Below, piece by piece: positions 8,033 to 16,066 of a stretch of 64,000 nt of DNA. Position 1 is the first letter of the stretch; each line of letters begins with the position of its first letter. The notes beneath the pieces were generated by a model. It did no database searches. It saw only the letters and a list, made by a program, of their open reading frames with translations, and was not told where the DNA came from. This DNA comes from Limimaricola sp964022235 (GTDB lineage: Bacteria > Pseudomonadota > Alphaproteobacteria > Rhodobacterales > Rhodobacteraceae), in the NCBI RefSeq assembly GCF_964022235.1, contig NZ_CAXHZL010000008.1, forward strand, positions 1 through 64,000, given 5' to 3'. Made by a program: the position numbers and the translations under genes.

Positions 8033-8427
8033 CGGCTTGGCCCAATCAATCTCGCGCTTGTGGATCAGGCGCTCTGCTCAGGTGATACATACTACGTTCC
8101 GTTCCGGGCAAGAGGCCGCTCTATACTGGCATTTGATCCTATGCGGCGCAGTGCCCTGCATGGACTCGAACATCGGTTCGCGCGAAAGAGAATCCAGTTC
8201 CATAAGTATGACCGAACAAACAGGAGCTCCGTGCGTAGCGCAACGAATGTCCGGTTCGTCCACTGAGTTGACTTTTCCGGACGCTGTTACGCTGCGTTCG
8301 GCCCGAACGGCAGCTTCGGGGAACCCGCGCTGCGGAAGACTTCCGGGAGCCAACGGCAGGTTTGGGCCGTTCTTGCCGGCTCAGCTTATGCCGCAACTGC
8401 GAAGAACTCCGCCCCTCACGCGGTCCG

Positions 8428-8474
8428 TTTGGGCTCGGATCTGTCGTTCGCTGCGGCAGCCGTGAAGGTCCGCT
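8428..8474 (+). repeat. Interspersed repeat, type B copy 2 with inverse type A core
   Basis: TTTGGGCTCG, eight bases, GTTCGCTGCG at 8428-8455, followed 9 bases on by AAGGTCCGCT at 8465-8474. The second part is the reverse complement of the type A core, so the two modules appear together again but in a different orientation from 5941-6013. Confidence 0.55.
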
Positions 8475-8653
8475 GTGGGTCGGACGCATTCGCAGGATTA
8501 TTGAAATAGGCAACTAAGAATGCGCTGCTCGCTCGGCCACGCCTTCTGCGCAGGAGCATTTTCCTCCGCGCCGGCCTCCGCTCACCTGATTTCTTCCAGG
8601 CTGGACGGACTGGGTATGACGCATCTTCCAGACCAGTCGGAACGCAGGAAGTC

Positions 8654-8666
8654 GTCATAGTATGAC
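8654..8666. repeat. Short palindrome GTCATA-G-TATGAC
   Basis: A perfect 6-base inverted repeat around one base, 84 bases left of the tRNA 3' end. It could be a protein-binding or recombination site, or chance. Confidence 0.35.
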
Positions 8667-8749
8667 AACTTTTCCAATCAGAAGAGGGGGAGAGCGCCAA
8701 CATGAACCCCGCCGATTTCGCGAACACTTCAACGATATCAGGGGGTATT

Positions 8750-8839
8750 TGGCGGAGAGACAGGGATTCGAACCCTGGGAGCCCTTGCAGGCTCAACGGT
8801 TTTCGAGACCGCCCCGTTCGACCACTCCGGCACCTCTCC
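8750..8839 (-). tRNA. tRNA-Ser(CGA)
   Basis: A 90-base gene read leftwards. The acceptor stem GGAGAGG pairs with TCTCTCC (one G-U pair), with discriminator G and an encoded CCA at 8750-8752. The anticodon loop CTCGAAA gives CGA, which decodes UCG. A long variable arm (GAGCC/GGCTC) marks a class II tRNA, and the T arm is CAGGG-TTCGAAT-CCCTG. It marks the border between accessory DNA on its 3' side and conserved genes on its 5' side. Confidence 0.96.
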
Positions 8840-9001
8840 GCGGTCTGTGGGGCGTTTAGCCAGTGGCGCGAGCGGGCGCAAGTCCCTCTCGACGAGAATT
8901 ATTCAAAGTTTTCGGTCACCGTCGCGTCAGCCGAACGCTGTGGTGTTGGAATGCCTGAAATGAAGGCCTATCACCGGAGGGCGCTTCCCGGAGACCCTGT
9001 C

Positions 9002-9841
9002 ATGACACGCCGCATCCGACCTCTCGCCATCCTCGTTGCCGCAGCGGCGAGCCAGTTCGCGCTGCTGCCTGCCGCCGCCGCTCCCGCTCAGGAGATTGAC
9101 CGGCTGGTCGAGGCGCTGGCGCTCGACGAGATCGCGGCGGTGATGCGCGAGGAGGGGCTGGCCTATGGCGAAGATCTGGGGGCGGAGCTCTTTGCGGATG
9201 GCCGGTCCGGCTGGGGGGCGGAGGTGGCGCGGATCTATGACGCGCAGGCGATGCAGGATGCGCTCACACGTGGTCTCGAAAAGGGCCTGATGGGCCACGA
9301 GATCGCGCCGGTGCTCGCGTTCTTCGAAACCGGGCCGGGTGCGCGATTCTCGCAGCTCGAAGCCTCGGCGCGACGTGCCATGCTGGACCCTGATATCGAG
9401 GCCGGGGCCGAGCGGATCGCCGCGGATGCGATGGGTGCGGAGACCGAGCGATTTGCCCTGATCGATTCCTTCGTCGCGGCGAACGATCTAATCGAGATCA
9501 ACGTCGCGGGTGCGCTCAACGCGAACTTTGCCTTTTCACGCGGGCTGCTCGACGGTGGGGCCTTTGGGGGTGCCATGGGCGAGGCCGAAATCCTCGGGGA
9601 CATCTGGGCGCAAGAGCCGCAGATCCGGCGCGACACGACCGAATGGCTCTATGCCTTTCTGTTCCTCGCCTATGGCCCGGCGTCGACCGAGGACCTCGAG
9701 GCCTATGTCGCCTTTTCGCAGGGCCGGGCAGGACGCGATCTCAACCGGGCGCTGTTTGCCGCCTATGACGAGATGCTGATCGGCATCTCGCGGGACTTGG
9801 GCGAAAGCGCCGCAAGGTTGATGGCCGGCCAAGAGATCTGA
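9002..9841 (+). CDS. Exported DUF2059-type protein
   Basis: A 279-residue protein with a signal peptide: RR, a hydrophobic stretch ILVAAAASQFALLPAAA and cleavage near APAQ. The rest is helical and acidic, with two related halves: MGHEIAPVLAFFETGPGARF near residue 98 and TEDLEAYVAFSQGRAGRDLN near residue 235. Both match the short helical DUF2059 pattern of a phenylalanine before a G-x-G-x-R/D-x-x turn. It is likely periplasmic, function unknown. The ATG at 9002 with GGAG upstream was preferred; longer versions would run through the tRNA gene on the opposite strand. It converges exactly on a small lipoprotein gene (9841/9842). Confidence 0.75.
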   Translation: MTRRIRPLAILVAAAASQFALLPAAAAPAQEIDRLVEALALDEIAAVMREEGLAYGEDLGAELFADGRSGWGAEVARIYDAQAMQDALTRGLEKGLMGHEIAPVLAFFETGPGARFSQLEASARRAMLDPDIEAGAERIAADAMGAETERFALIDSFVAANDLIEINVAGALNANFAFSRGLLDGGAFGGAMGEAEILGDIWAQEPQIRRDTTEWLYAFLFLAYGPASTEDLEAYVAFSQGRAGRDLNRALFAAYDEMLIGISRDLGESAARLMAGQEI

Positions 9842-10171
9842 TCATCCGCCCCAGAGCAGGAGCGAAGTGACCAGCGCGCCGGGATTGCTCTCGTAGAGTC
9901 CGAGATCGCCGACAAGCTGAAGCCTGCGCGCCGGGCGGTCGGTTTGCGGCACCCCCGCGGCATCAAAGGCGCGCTCCAGCGCCGCGCCGCCGCCGCTCGA
10001 GATGTCGGTCAGCACGCTTGCGAAATCGCCCTTCACGGCGATCTCCACCGCACCGCGCCGGGCGTTGTCCTGCGCGGTGGCTGGCAGGAGCGTGGAGCGC
10101 AGGCCGGGCAATGCGCCGGGGGCGCAGGCGGGCAGGGCGCAGAGCAACAGCAGAAGGGGAAGAGCGCGCAT
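9842..10171 (-). CDS. Small lipoprotein, function unknown
   Basis: A 109-residue protein. MRALPLLLLLCALPACAPG is a signal peptide with an LPAC lipobox, so it is probably lipidated on that cysteine and held at a membrane. The mature part (AVEIAVKGDFASVLTDISSG, then AFDAAGVPQTDRPARRLQ) shows no family I can name. The start at 10171 was chosen for the signal peptide and an AAAGGA site upstream. It is divergent from rplU and abuts the DUF2059 gene tail to tail. Confidence 0.65.
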   Translation of the reverse strand: MRALPLLLLLCALPACAPGALPGLRSTLLPATAQDNARRGAVEIAVKGDFASVLTDISSGGGAALERAFDAAGVPQTDRPARRLQLVGDLGLYESNPGALVTSLLLWGG

Positions 10172-10190
10172 GTCGGTCCTTTCGCGGGGG

Positions 10191-10219
10191 TTGACTTGGG
10201 ATAACGCCTCGTCGATAAG
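10191..10219 (+). promoter_or_regulatory. Possible sigma-70 promoter for rplU
   Basis: TTGACT, 17 bases, GATAAG. Both spacing and hexamers fit a housekeeping promoter facing rplU, which would give a leader of about 160 bases. Confidence 0.35.
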
Positions 10220-10291
10220 CCCGCATCCCGGCAAGACCCCTTGTCACGGGATGAGCGGCTATCCGCAAGGAGCACCGCGATTTTCAATGGA

Positions 10292-10307
10292 CGCCCCGAT
10301 CGGGGCG
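10292..10307 (+). repeat. Hairpin in the rplU leader
   Basis: CGCCCCGATCGGGGCG, a perfect 16-base palindrome about 80 bases before rplU. A second hairpin, GCCCC-gcga-GGGG, follows at 10342-10354. These could fold in the leader mRNA; no known leader class is recognised. Confidence 0.4.
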
Positions 10308-10388
10308 CGCAGTCCGACGGTGAGGCTCAAGGCCTCGAAACGCCCCGCGAGGGGGGCCCAAGCGACGCGGTATACGAAGGAACGACAC

Positions 10389-10997
10389 ATGTTTGCGGTT
10401 CTCAAGACCGGCGGCAAGCAGTACAAAGTGGCCTCGGGCGATGTCCTGCGGGTCGAAAAGCTGGCTGCGGAGGCGGGTGACACCGTCCAGTTCAACGACA
10501 TTCTGATGATCGGCGATGCCATCGGCGCGCCCTTCGTTTCGGGTGCAGGCGTTCAGGCCGAAGTGATCGACCAGATCAAGGGCGAGAAGGTCATCCACTT
10601 CGTGCGCCGTCGCCGGAAGCACTCGTCCAAGCGCACCAAGGGCCACCGTCAGCAGCTGACGCTGATCCGCGTCACCGATCTGCTGGCCGACGGCGCCGAC
10701 AAGTCGGGCGTCAAGGCTGCCATCGGCGCCGGCTCCGCACCGCGCACCGCCGAAGCTGCCCCGGCTGCCAAGACCGCGAAAGCCCCCAAGGCTGCCGCGT
10801 CGGGCGATGATCTCAAGAAGCTGTCGGGTGTCGGCCCGGCGCTCGAGAAGAAGCTGAACGAAGCTGGCATCACCAGCTTTGCCCAGATCGCCGGCTGGTC
10901 GGATGCGGACGTCGCCCGCTACGACGAAGAGCTCGGCCTCAAGGGCAAGATCGAGAAAGAGGGCTGGGTTGCCCAGTCCCAGGACCTCAAGGCCTAA
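10389..10997 (+). CDS. rplU: 50S ribosomal protein L21 with C-terminal HhH extension
   Basis: 202 residues. The first 103 are canonical L21 (MFAVLKTGGKQYKVASGDVL, then FVRRRRKHSSKRTKGHRQQL), which binds 23S rRNA next to L20. Most bacterial L21s end there. Here an Ala/Lys/Pro-rich linker (about 104-138) leads to a helix-hairpin-helix-like domain, LKKLSGVGPALEKKLNEAGI at 142-161, to the end. The extension occurs in related alphaproteobacteria; its role is not known and may be nucleic-acid contact. It is followed 12 bases later by rpmA. Confidence 0.97.
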   Translation: MFAVLKTGGKQYKVASGDVLRVEKLAAEAGDTVQFNDILMIGDAIGAPFVSGAGVQAEVIDQIKGEKVIHFVRRRRKHSSKRTKGHRQQLTLIRVTDLLADGADKSGVKAAIGAGSAPRTAEAAPAAKTAKAPKAAASGDDLKKLSGVGPALEKKLNEAGITSFAQIAGWSDADVARYDEELGLKGKIEKEGWVAQSQDLKA

Positions 10998-11009
10998 GGA
11001 GAGAGACAC

Positions 11010-11279
11010 ATGGCACACAAAAAAGCAGGCGGCTCCTCCCGCAACGGGCGCGACAGCGCCGGACGTCGTCTCGGCGTCAAGAAGTTCGGCGGCGAAGCCG
11101 TGATCCCGGGCAACATCATCATGCGCCAGCGTGGCACGAAGATGTGGCCGGGCGCCGGTGTCGGCATGGGCCGTGACCACACCATCTTCGCGACCGAAGA
11201 AGGCCGCGTGACCTTCCACAAGGGTCTCAAGGGTCGCACCTTCATTTCGGTGCTCCCGGTCGCCGAGGCCGCGGAGTAA
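11010..11279 (+). CDS. rpmA: 50S ribosomal protein L27
   Basis: 89 residues, MAHKKAGGSSRNGRDSAGRR, the full canonical L27 length. Its N-terminus reaches towards the peptidyl transferase centre of the 50S subunit. It begins 12 bases after rplU with a GGAGAG site and ends just before a hairpin that may stop transcription. No cleavable N-terminal extension of the Firmicute kind is present. Confidence 0.98.
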   Translation: MAHKKAGGSSRNGRDSAGRRLGVKKFGGEAVIPGNIIMRQRGTKMWPGAGVGMGRDHTIFATEEGRVTFHKGLKGRTFISVLPVAEAAE

Positions 11280-11305
11280 CTCCGGACCTCGATGTGATGA
11301 CAGCG

Positions 11306-11336
11306 ACGGGGGATCGGTGGTAAACCGGTCCCCCGT
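11306..11336 (+). terminator. Hairpin after rpmA
   Basis: ACGGGGGATCGGT and ACCGGTCCCCCGT form a 13-pair stem with one wobble and a 5-base loop, 26 bases after the rpmA stop. There is no T run, so termination efficiency is uncertain. Confidence 0.5.
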
Positions 11337-11430
11337 TCGCATTATGAACACAGATGTCGCCTATAGAGGCGGCATGAGCCCCCGGCGCAGAATCGGGGCC
11401 AGAGCAGCAGGGAAGCGGAGGAGGCGGCCC

Positions 11431-11976
11431 ATGAAGAGCAACGACATCAAAGTGAGCGAAGGCCAACCCGTCATCGAGGCGGAGCGGTTCGTGCTGCGGC
11501 CCTTGCGCCGGTCGGACGAAGGTCTGATCGCGCATTACGCCGCCGATCCACGTGTCGCGCGCGGCACCCGCCGCATTCCGCACCCGCTGCCGCCCGGCAC
11601 CGTGACCCAGCTGATCGAGCGCGCACAGCGCGCCGACCGGACCGAGGATGTCTGGGCCATCGACGGCTCCGAAAACCAGCTCGCCGAGGTGTTGGGCCTT
11701 GTCACGCTGACCCGCATGGACCGCGGCCAGTCCGAGGTTCATTACTGGGTCGCGCCCGCCTTCTGGAACACCGGTTTTGCCTCCGAGGCGCTGCGTGCCC
11801 TCATCAACGTCAATCCCCATGGCGCGGCACAGATCTTTGCCGAGGTGTTTCAGGACAACGCCGTTTCGGCGCGGGTTCTGACCAACTGCGGCTTTGAATA
11901 TCTGGGCGACGCCGAGGCCTACTCGGTCGCTCGTGGCGCCACCGCGCCGACATGGACATATGCACTGAAAATCTGA
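11431..11976 (+). CDS. GNAT acetyltransferase, RimJ/RimL type
   Basis: 181 residues. ERFVLRPLRRSDEGLIAHYA opens the fold. VHYWVAPAFWNTGFASEALR is the strand and acetyl-CoA loop region, and VFQDNAVSARVLTNCGFEYL is the closing motif of RimJ/RimL-like N-acetyltransferases, which acetylate protein N-termini or small amines. The ATG at 11431 has GGAGGAGG upstream; longer frames extend back through the hairpin after rpmA. Its stop overlaps the start of a second GNAT by one base (TGATG). The substrate is unknown. Confidence 0.85.
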   Translation: MKSNDIKVSEGQPVIEAERFVLRPLRRSDEGLIAHYAADPRVARGTRRIPHPLPPGTVTQLIERAQRADRTEDVWAIDGSENQLAEVLGLVTLTRMDRGQSEVHYWVAPAFWNTGFASEALRALINVNPHGAAQIFAEVFQDNAVSARVLTNCGFEYLGDAEAYSVARGATAPTWTYALKI

Positions 11977-12506
11977 TGACCCAAGAACTGAGAACCGAAC
12001 GTCTCCGGCTTCGGCCGGTCTGCAAGGCTGACGTGGACGCGATTCACGCCACGCTTCAGGACATCGAGATCGCGCGCTGGCTGAGCCGCGTGCCCTATCC
12101 CTATAGCCGAGACGACGCCGCGTGGTTCGCCAACGAAGTCGAGGCGGGCCGGCTTCCGGCCTATGCGGTGATCGACGACGAGGGCTTTGCCGGCGTCATC
12201 GCGATCGACCCGACGCTGGGATACTGGTTCGCGCGCGACCGCTGGGGTCGCGGCTATGCCACCGAAGCCGGGCGGGCGCTGCTTGATGCGCATTTCTTGG
12301 GCAGCGAGGCCGAGGCGGTCGAGGCAGGCTATTACGACGACAACGCAGGCTCGGGCCGGGTTCTTGCCAAACTCGGGTTCGAATCCGCGGGGCCGCAGAT
12401 GCTGCCCTCCATGGTGCTGGGCCACGATGTCCCGGGCCAGAAGACGCGGCTCACCCGTGCACGCTGGAGCGCGCTGCGGGATCAAGAGCGCCGCGAGGCG
12501 GCCTGA
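11976..12506 (+). CDS. Second GNAT acetyltransferase, RimJ/RimL type
   Basis: 176 residues, translationally coupled to the preceding GNAT. It begins TQELRTERLRLRPVCKADVD and shows YWFARDRWGRGYATEAGRAL (acetyl-CoA binding) and YYDDNAGSGRVLAKLGFESA. The two proteins share the family pattern but are clearly diverged, so this is an old tandem pair rather than a recent copy. A stem of GCGTGGGG with CCCCACGC lies downstream before obg. Substrate unknown. Confidence 0.85.
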   Translation: MTQELRTERLRLRPVCKADVDAIHATLQDIEIARWLSRVPYPYSRDDAAWFANEVEAGRLPAYAVIDDEGFAGVIAIDPTLGYWFARDRWGRGYATEAGRALLDAHFLGSEAEAVEAGYYDDNAGSGRVLAKLGFESAGPQMLPSMVLGHDVPGQKTRLTRARWSALRDQERREAA

Positions 12507-12512
12507 TCGGTC

Positions 12513-12550
12513 GCGTGGGGCGGTGGTGCCACTGGTGTCGTCCCCCACGC
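12513..12550 (+). terminator. Hairpin between GNAT and obg
   Basis: GCGTGGGG pairs with CCCCACGC across 22 bases that themselves contain a short stem. No T run follows. It may be a weak terminator or an mRNA processing or stability element. Confidence 0.35.
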
Positions 12551-12612
12551 GCCCTTGAGAACGGCGGCATGATCGGCTACCTCAAGCGCTTATCCGCAAG
12601 AGGCGCCGTCCC

Positions 12613-13653
12613 ATGAAGTTTCTCGATCTCGCAAAGGTCACCATCCGCTCCGGTTCGGGCGGCAACGGCTGTGTCTCGTTCCGCCGCGAGAAGTTCATCG
12701 AGTATGGCGGCCCCAACGGTGGCGACGGCGGCAATGGCGGCGACGTGATCGCCGAAGCCGTGGATGGTCTCAATACGCTGATCGATTTCCGCTACCAACA
12801 GCATTTCTTTGCCCAGAACGGCCGCGCGGGCCAAGGCAGCCAGCGTACCGGCGCCACCGGCGACGACATCATCCTGCGCGTGCCCGTCGGCACCGAGATC
12901 CTCGACGAGGACGAAGAGACGGTGATTGCCGATCTTACCGAAGTGGGCCAGCGCGTCGTGCTGGCGCGTGGCGGCAACGGCGGCTGGGGCAACCTGCATT
13001 TCAAATCGGCGACCAACCAGTCGCCGCGCCGGGCCAACGGCGGCCAACCGGGCGTCGAGCGGCTGATCTGGCTCCGGCTCAAGCTCATCGCCGATGCGGG
13101 CCTTCTGGGCCTGCCCAACGCGGGCAAGTCGACCTTCCTTGCCGCGACCTCGAACGCGCGGCCGAAGATCGCGGATTACCCCTTCACCACCTTGGCGCCA
13201 AACCTCGGTGTGGTGGGTGTCGACAACGTGGAATTCGTGGTGGCCGATATCCCCGGCCTGATCGAGGGTGCCTCCGAAGGGCGTGGCTTGGGCGACATGT
13301 TCCTTGGCCATGTCGAGCGTTGCGCGGTGTTGTTGCACCTCGTTGATGGCACCTCCGGTGACCCGATGGTCGATTATCGTACCATCATCGGTGAACTCGA
13401 AGCCTATGGCGGGGGTTTGGCTGAAAAGCCGAGGATCACGGTGCTGAACAAGATCGACGCTCTGGACGAAGAAGAACGGGCCTTTCTGGCCGACGAGCTT
13501 GCCGCCGAAGTCGGTGGCGAGGTGATGCTGATGTCCGGCGCGACTGGCGAAGGCGTGACCGAGGTGCTGCGCGCTCTGCGCGCGCGCATCGATACGAACC
13601 GCCTGCGCGAAAAGGAAATACCGGAAGAGGAAGACAAGACATGGCAACCCTGA
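12613..13653 (+). CDS. obg: Obg family GTPase
   Basis: 346 residues. The N-terminal glycine-rich Obg fold (MKFLDLAKVTIRSGSGGNGC, then GGPNGGDGGNGGDVIAEA) is followed by the G domain with GLPNAGKSTF (P-loop), DIPGLIEGA (G3) and NKID (G4). Obg binds the 50S subunit and couples ribosome assembly, stringent response and cell-cycle progression. Its last codons overlap the start of proB by 13 bases, in the rplU-rpmA-obg-proB-proA order common in Rhodobacteraceae. Confidence 0.97.
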   Translation: MKFLDLAKVTIRSGSGGNGCVSFRREKFIEYGGPNGGDGGNGGDVIAEAVDGLNTLIDFRYQQHFFAQNGRAGQGSQRTGATGDDIILRVPVGTEILDEDEETVIADLTEVGQRVVLARGGNGGWGNLHFKSATNQSPRRANGGQPGVERLIWLRLKLIADAGLLGLPNAGKSTFLAATSNARPKIADYPFTTLAPNLGVVGVDNVEFVVADIPGLIEGASEGRGLGDMFLGHVERCAVLLHLVDGTSGDPMVDYRTIIGELEAYGGGLAEKPRITVLNKIDALDEEERAFLADELAAEVGGEVMLMSGATGEGVTEVLRALRARIDTNRLREKEIPEEEDKTWQP

Positions 13654-14747
13654 CGGACGCCAAACGGCTGGTCGTGAAGATCGGCTCTGCCCTGTTGGTG
13701 GACCGGGAGACCGGACAGCTCAAATCCGACTGGCTGCGTAGCCTGGCCGAGGACGTGGCGATGCTGCGCGACAACGGCACCGAAGTGACCCTCGTGTCCT
13801 CGGGCTCGATCGCGCTTGGCCGCCGCGTGCTGCATTTGCCCGAGGGCGAACTGCCGGTCGAGCAGAGCCAGGCCGCTGCCGCCGTGGGTTCGATCCGACT
13901 GGCGCGCGCCTATGAGGATGTGTTCACGCCTCACGGTAAGATCACCGCGCAAGTACTTGTGACCCTTGACGATTCCACGAGCCGTCGCCGCTACCTCAAT
14001 AGCCGGGCAACGCTCGATACACTGCTCTCCCTCGGCGCGATCCCGATCGTGAATGAGAACGACACCATCGCCACCGACGAGATCCGCTATGGCGACAACG
14101 ACCGCCTCGCAGCGCAGGTCGCCGTGACCGTCGGTGCCGATCAGCTGATCCTGCTGTCTGACGTCGACGGCTTCTACAACGGCAACCCGCATGTTGACCC
14201 CTCGGCCAAGCGGTTCGAGGAAGTCGATGAGATCACGCCGGAAATTCAGGCGATGGCAGGGCTTGGCGTCTCGGGCCTGTCCAAGGGCGGCATGATCACC
14301 AAGCTGCTCGCGGCCAAGGTGGCATCCGAAGCGGGCTGCGACATGGCGATCACGCTAGGATCGCCTCTCAATCCATTGAAACAGCTCATGAATGGCTGCA
14401 ATGCCACTTGGTTCAAGGCGCAGACCGACCCGCATTCGGCGCGCAAGAACTGGATCTCGGCAATGAAGCCCAAGGGCGAAATCCGTATCGATGCCGGCGC
14501 CGCCCGCGCCCTGTCGGATGGCAACTCTCTGCTGCCGGCCGGCGTTACCGGCGTCTCGGGCCGCTTTGGCCGGGGCGATCCGGTCGCCATCACCGGGCCG
14601 GACGGCACACGCGTGGGCTTTGGCCTGACGCGCTACACCGCCGAGGAAACCCGCAAACTGCGCGGCCACCAGAGCGATGAGATCGAGAAGGTGCTCGGCT
14701 ACAAGGGCCGCGCCTCGCTGGTGCACCGCGACGACATGGTCGTCTGA
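13641..14747 (+). CDS. proB: Glutamate 5-kinase
   Basis: 368 residues. It phosphorylates L-glutamate on the gamma carboxyl, the first step of proline synthesis. The amino-acid kinase domain shows LVVKIGSALLVD, VSSGSIALGRR and PIVNENDTIATDEIRYGDND. A C-terminal PUA domain (about 275-368, starting at KGEIRIDAGAARAL) is present, as in full-length ProB. The start overlaps the end of obg by 13 bases, and proA follows after 53 bases. Feedback inhibition by proline is usual for the family. Confidence 0.97.
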   Translation: MATLTDAKRLVVKIGSALLVDRETGQLKSDWLRSLAEDVAMLRDNGTEVTLVSSGSIALGRRVLHLPEGELPVEQSQAAAAVGSIRLARAYEDVFTPHGKITAQVLVTLDDSTSRRRYLNSRATLDTLLSLGAIPIVNENDTIATDEIRYGDNDRLAAQVAVTVGADQLILLSDVDGFYNGNPHVDPSAKRFEEVDEITPEIQAMAGLGVSGLSKGGMITKLLAAKVASEAGCDMAITLGSPLNPLKQLMNGCNATWFKAQTDPHSARKNWISAMKPKGEIRIDAGAARALSDGNSLLPAGVTGVSGRFGRGDPVAITGPDGTRVGFGLTRYTAEETRKLRGHQSDEIEKVLGYKGRASLVHRDDMVV

Positions 14748-14800
14748 CCCGCTACAAGCCTTCTCGATAGATCCGAAATCAGCGTCCGAAAGGAACCCGC

Positions 14801-16066
14801 ATGACCGATCACACCGATATTCCCGCCCTGATGCAGAACATCGGCGAGCGCGCCCGCGCCGCCGCCGCCGAGCTCGCCTTTGCCAAGCCCGAGGCCAAGA
14901 AGACCGCTCTTGAGGCCGCCGCCGAAGAGGTGCTGCGCCGCCGCGAAGAGATCAAGGAGGCCAATGCCAAGGATCAGGCCTTTGCCACCGAAAAGGGCAT
15001 CAGCCCGGCGATGATGGATCGACTGAAGCTCGACGACGACCGCATCCAGTCGATCGTCGATGGCCTGCGCGCCATCGCGGGACAGGACGATCCGGTGGGC
15101 GCGGTGTTGACCGAATGGGACATGCCCTCGGGTCTCAACATCCGCCGTGTGCGCACGCCCCTCGGCGTGGTCGGTGTGATCTATGAAAGCCGTCCCAACG
15201 TAACCGCCGACGCGGGCGCGCTGTGCCTCAAGGCGGGCAACGCGGTCATTCTGCGGGGGGGGTCCGAGGGTCTGAACTCCTCGACGATCCTGACCGAGTG
15301 CCTGAAGACCGGCCTTGAAAAGGCTGGTCTGCCGGTGGACGCGATCCAGCTGGTCCCGACCCGCGATCGCGCCGCCGTCTCCGAAATGCTGAAGGCCACC
15401 GAATATATCGACGTGATCGTGCCGCGTGGTGGCAAAGGTCTCGTGGGGCTGGTGCAGCGTGAAGCGCGCGTGCCGGTCTTTGCTCACCTCGAAGGCATCG
15501 TGCATATCTATGTCGACAAGGATGCCGACCCCAAGAAGGCGCTCGAGGTCGTGCTCAACGCCAAGACCCGCCGCACCGGTATCTGCGGCGCCGCCGAGTG
15601 CCTGTTGGTGCACGAGGACCTCGCCGACAGCCTTGGCCGCGACATCGTCACGGCCTTGGTCAAGGCTGGCGTGAATGTTCATGCGGCACCCGAATTCCAG
15701 AGCGTCGAGGGCACCACGCCCGCGACCGAGGATGACTGGGGCCGCGAATATCTCGATATGGACATCGCCGCCAAGACCGTGCGGGACGTCGACGGCGCGA
15801 TCGAGCATATCCGCGCCTATAGCTCGAACCACACCGACGGCATCCTGACCGAGGACAAGGCCACCGCCGAGCGGTTCTTCGAGCGGGTCGACAGCGCCAT
15901 CCTCGTGCACAACGCCTCGACCCAGTTCGCCGACGGTGGAGAGTTTGGCATGGGCGCCGAAATCGGCATCGCCACCGGCAAGATGCACGCGCGTGGCCCT
16001 GTGGGGGCCGAACAGCTGACCAGCTTCAAATACCTCGTCGTCGGTGACGGCGCGGTCCGGAGCTGA
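14801..16066 (+). CDS. proA: Gamma-glutamyl phosphate reductase
   Basis: 421 residues. It reduces gamma-glutamyl phosphate with NADPH to glutamate semialdehyde, the second step of proline synthesis, and works with ProB as neighbour. Family signatures include GVIYESRPNVTADAGALCLK, the active-site cysteine in RRTGICGAAECLLV, and FGMGAEIGIATGKMHARGPV near the end. A GAAAGGA site precedes the ATG. Its stop abuts, without a single spare base, the stop of chpT on the other strand. Confidence 0.97.
   Translation: MTDHTDIPALMQNIGERARAAAAELAFAKPEAKKTALEAAAEEVLRRREEIKEANAKDQAFATEKGISPAMMDRLKLDDDRIQSIVDGLRAIAGQDDPVGAVLTEWDMPSGLNIRRVRTPLGVVGVIYESRPNVTADAGALCLKAGNAVILRGGSEGLNSSTILTECLKTGLEKAGLPVDAIQLVPTRDRAAVSEMLKATEYIDVIVPRGGKGLVGLVQREARVPVFAHLEGIVHIYVDKDADPKKALEVVLNAKTRRTGICGAAECLLVHEDLADSLGRDIVTALVKAGVNVHAAPEFQSVEGTTPATEDDWGREYLDMDIAAKTVRDVDGAIEHIRAYSSNHTDGILTEDKATAERFFERVDSAILVHNASTQFADGGEFGMGAEIGIATGKMHARGPVGAEQLTSFKYLVVGDGAVRS

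Larger units (their letters stand above)
8033..8749. other. Repeat-bearing intergenic region beside tRNA-Ser
   Basis: 717 bases without a supported gene. A 126-codon frame on the minus strand (8416-8796) runs into the tRNA gene and is rejected. The stretch holds a type B repeat plus an inverse type A core, and a small palindrome. Its right border is the 3' end of the tRNA, the usual attachment position of integrative elements. Confidence 0.55.

Noticed and set aside
8416..8796. 126-codon minus-strand frame running out of the tRNA-Ser gene
   Set aside because: Its first codons are the tRNA gene itself and the rest shows no family; judged non-coding.
8702..9001. N-terminal extension of the DUF2059 protein
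   Set aside because: It would translate across the tRNA-Ser gene and hide the signal peptide; the start at 9002 is better.
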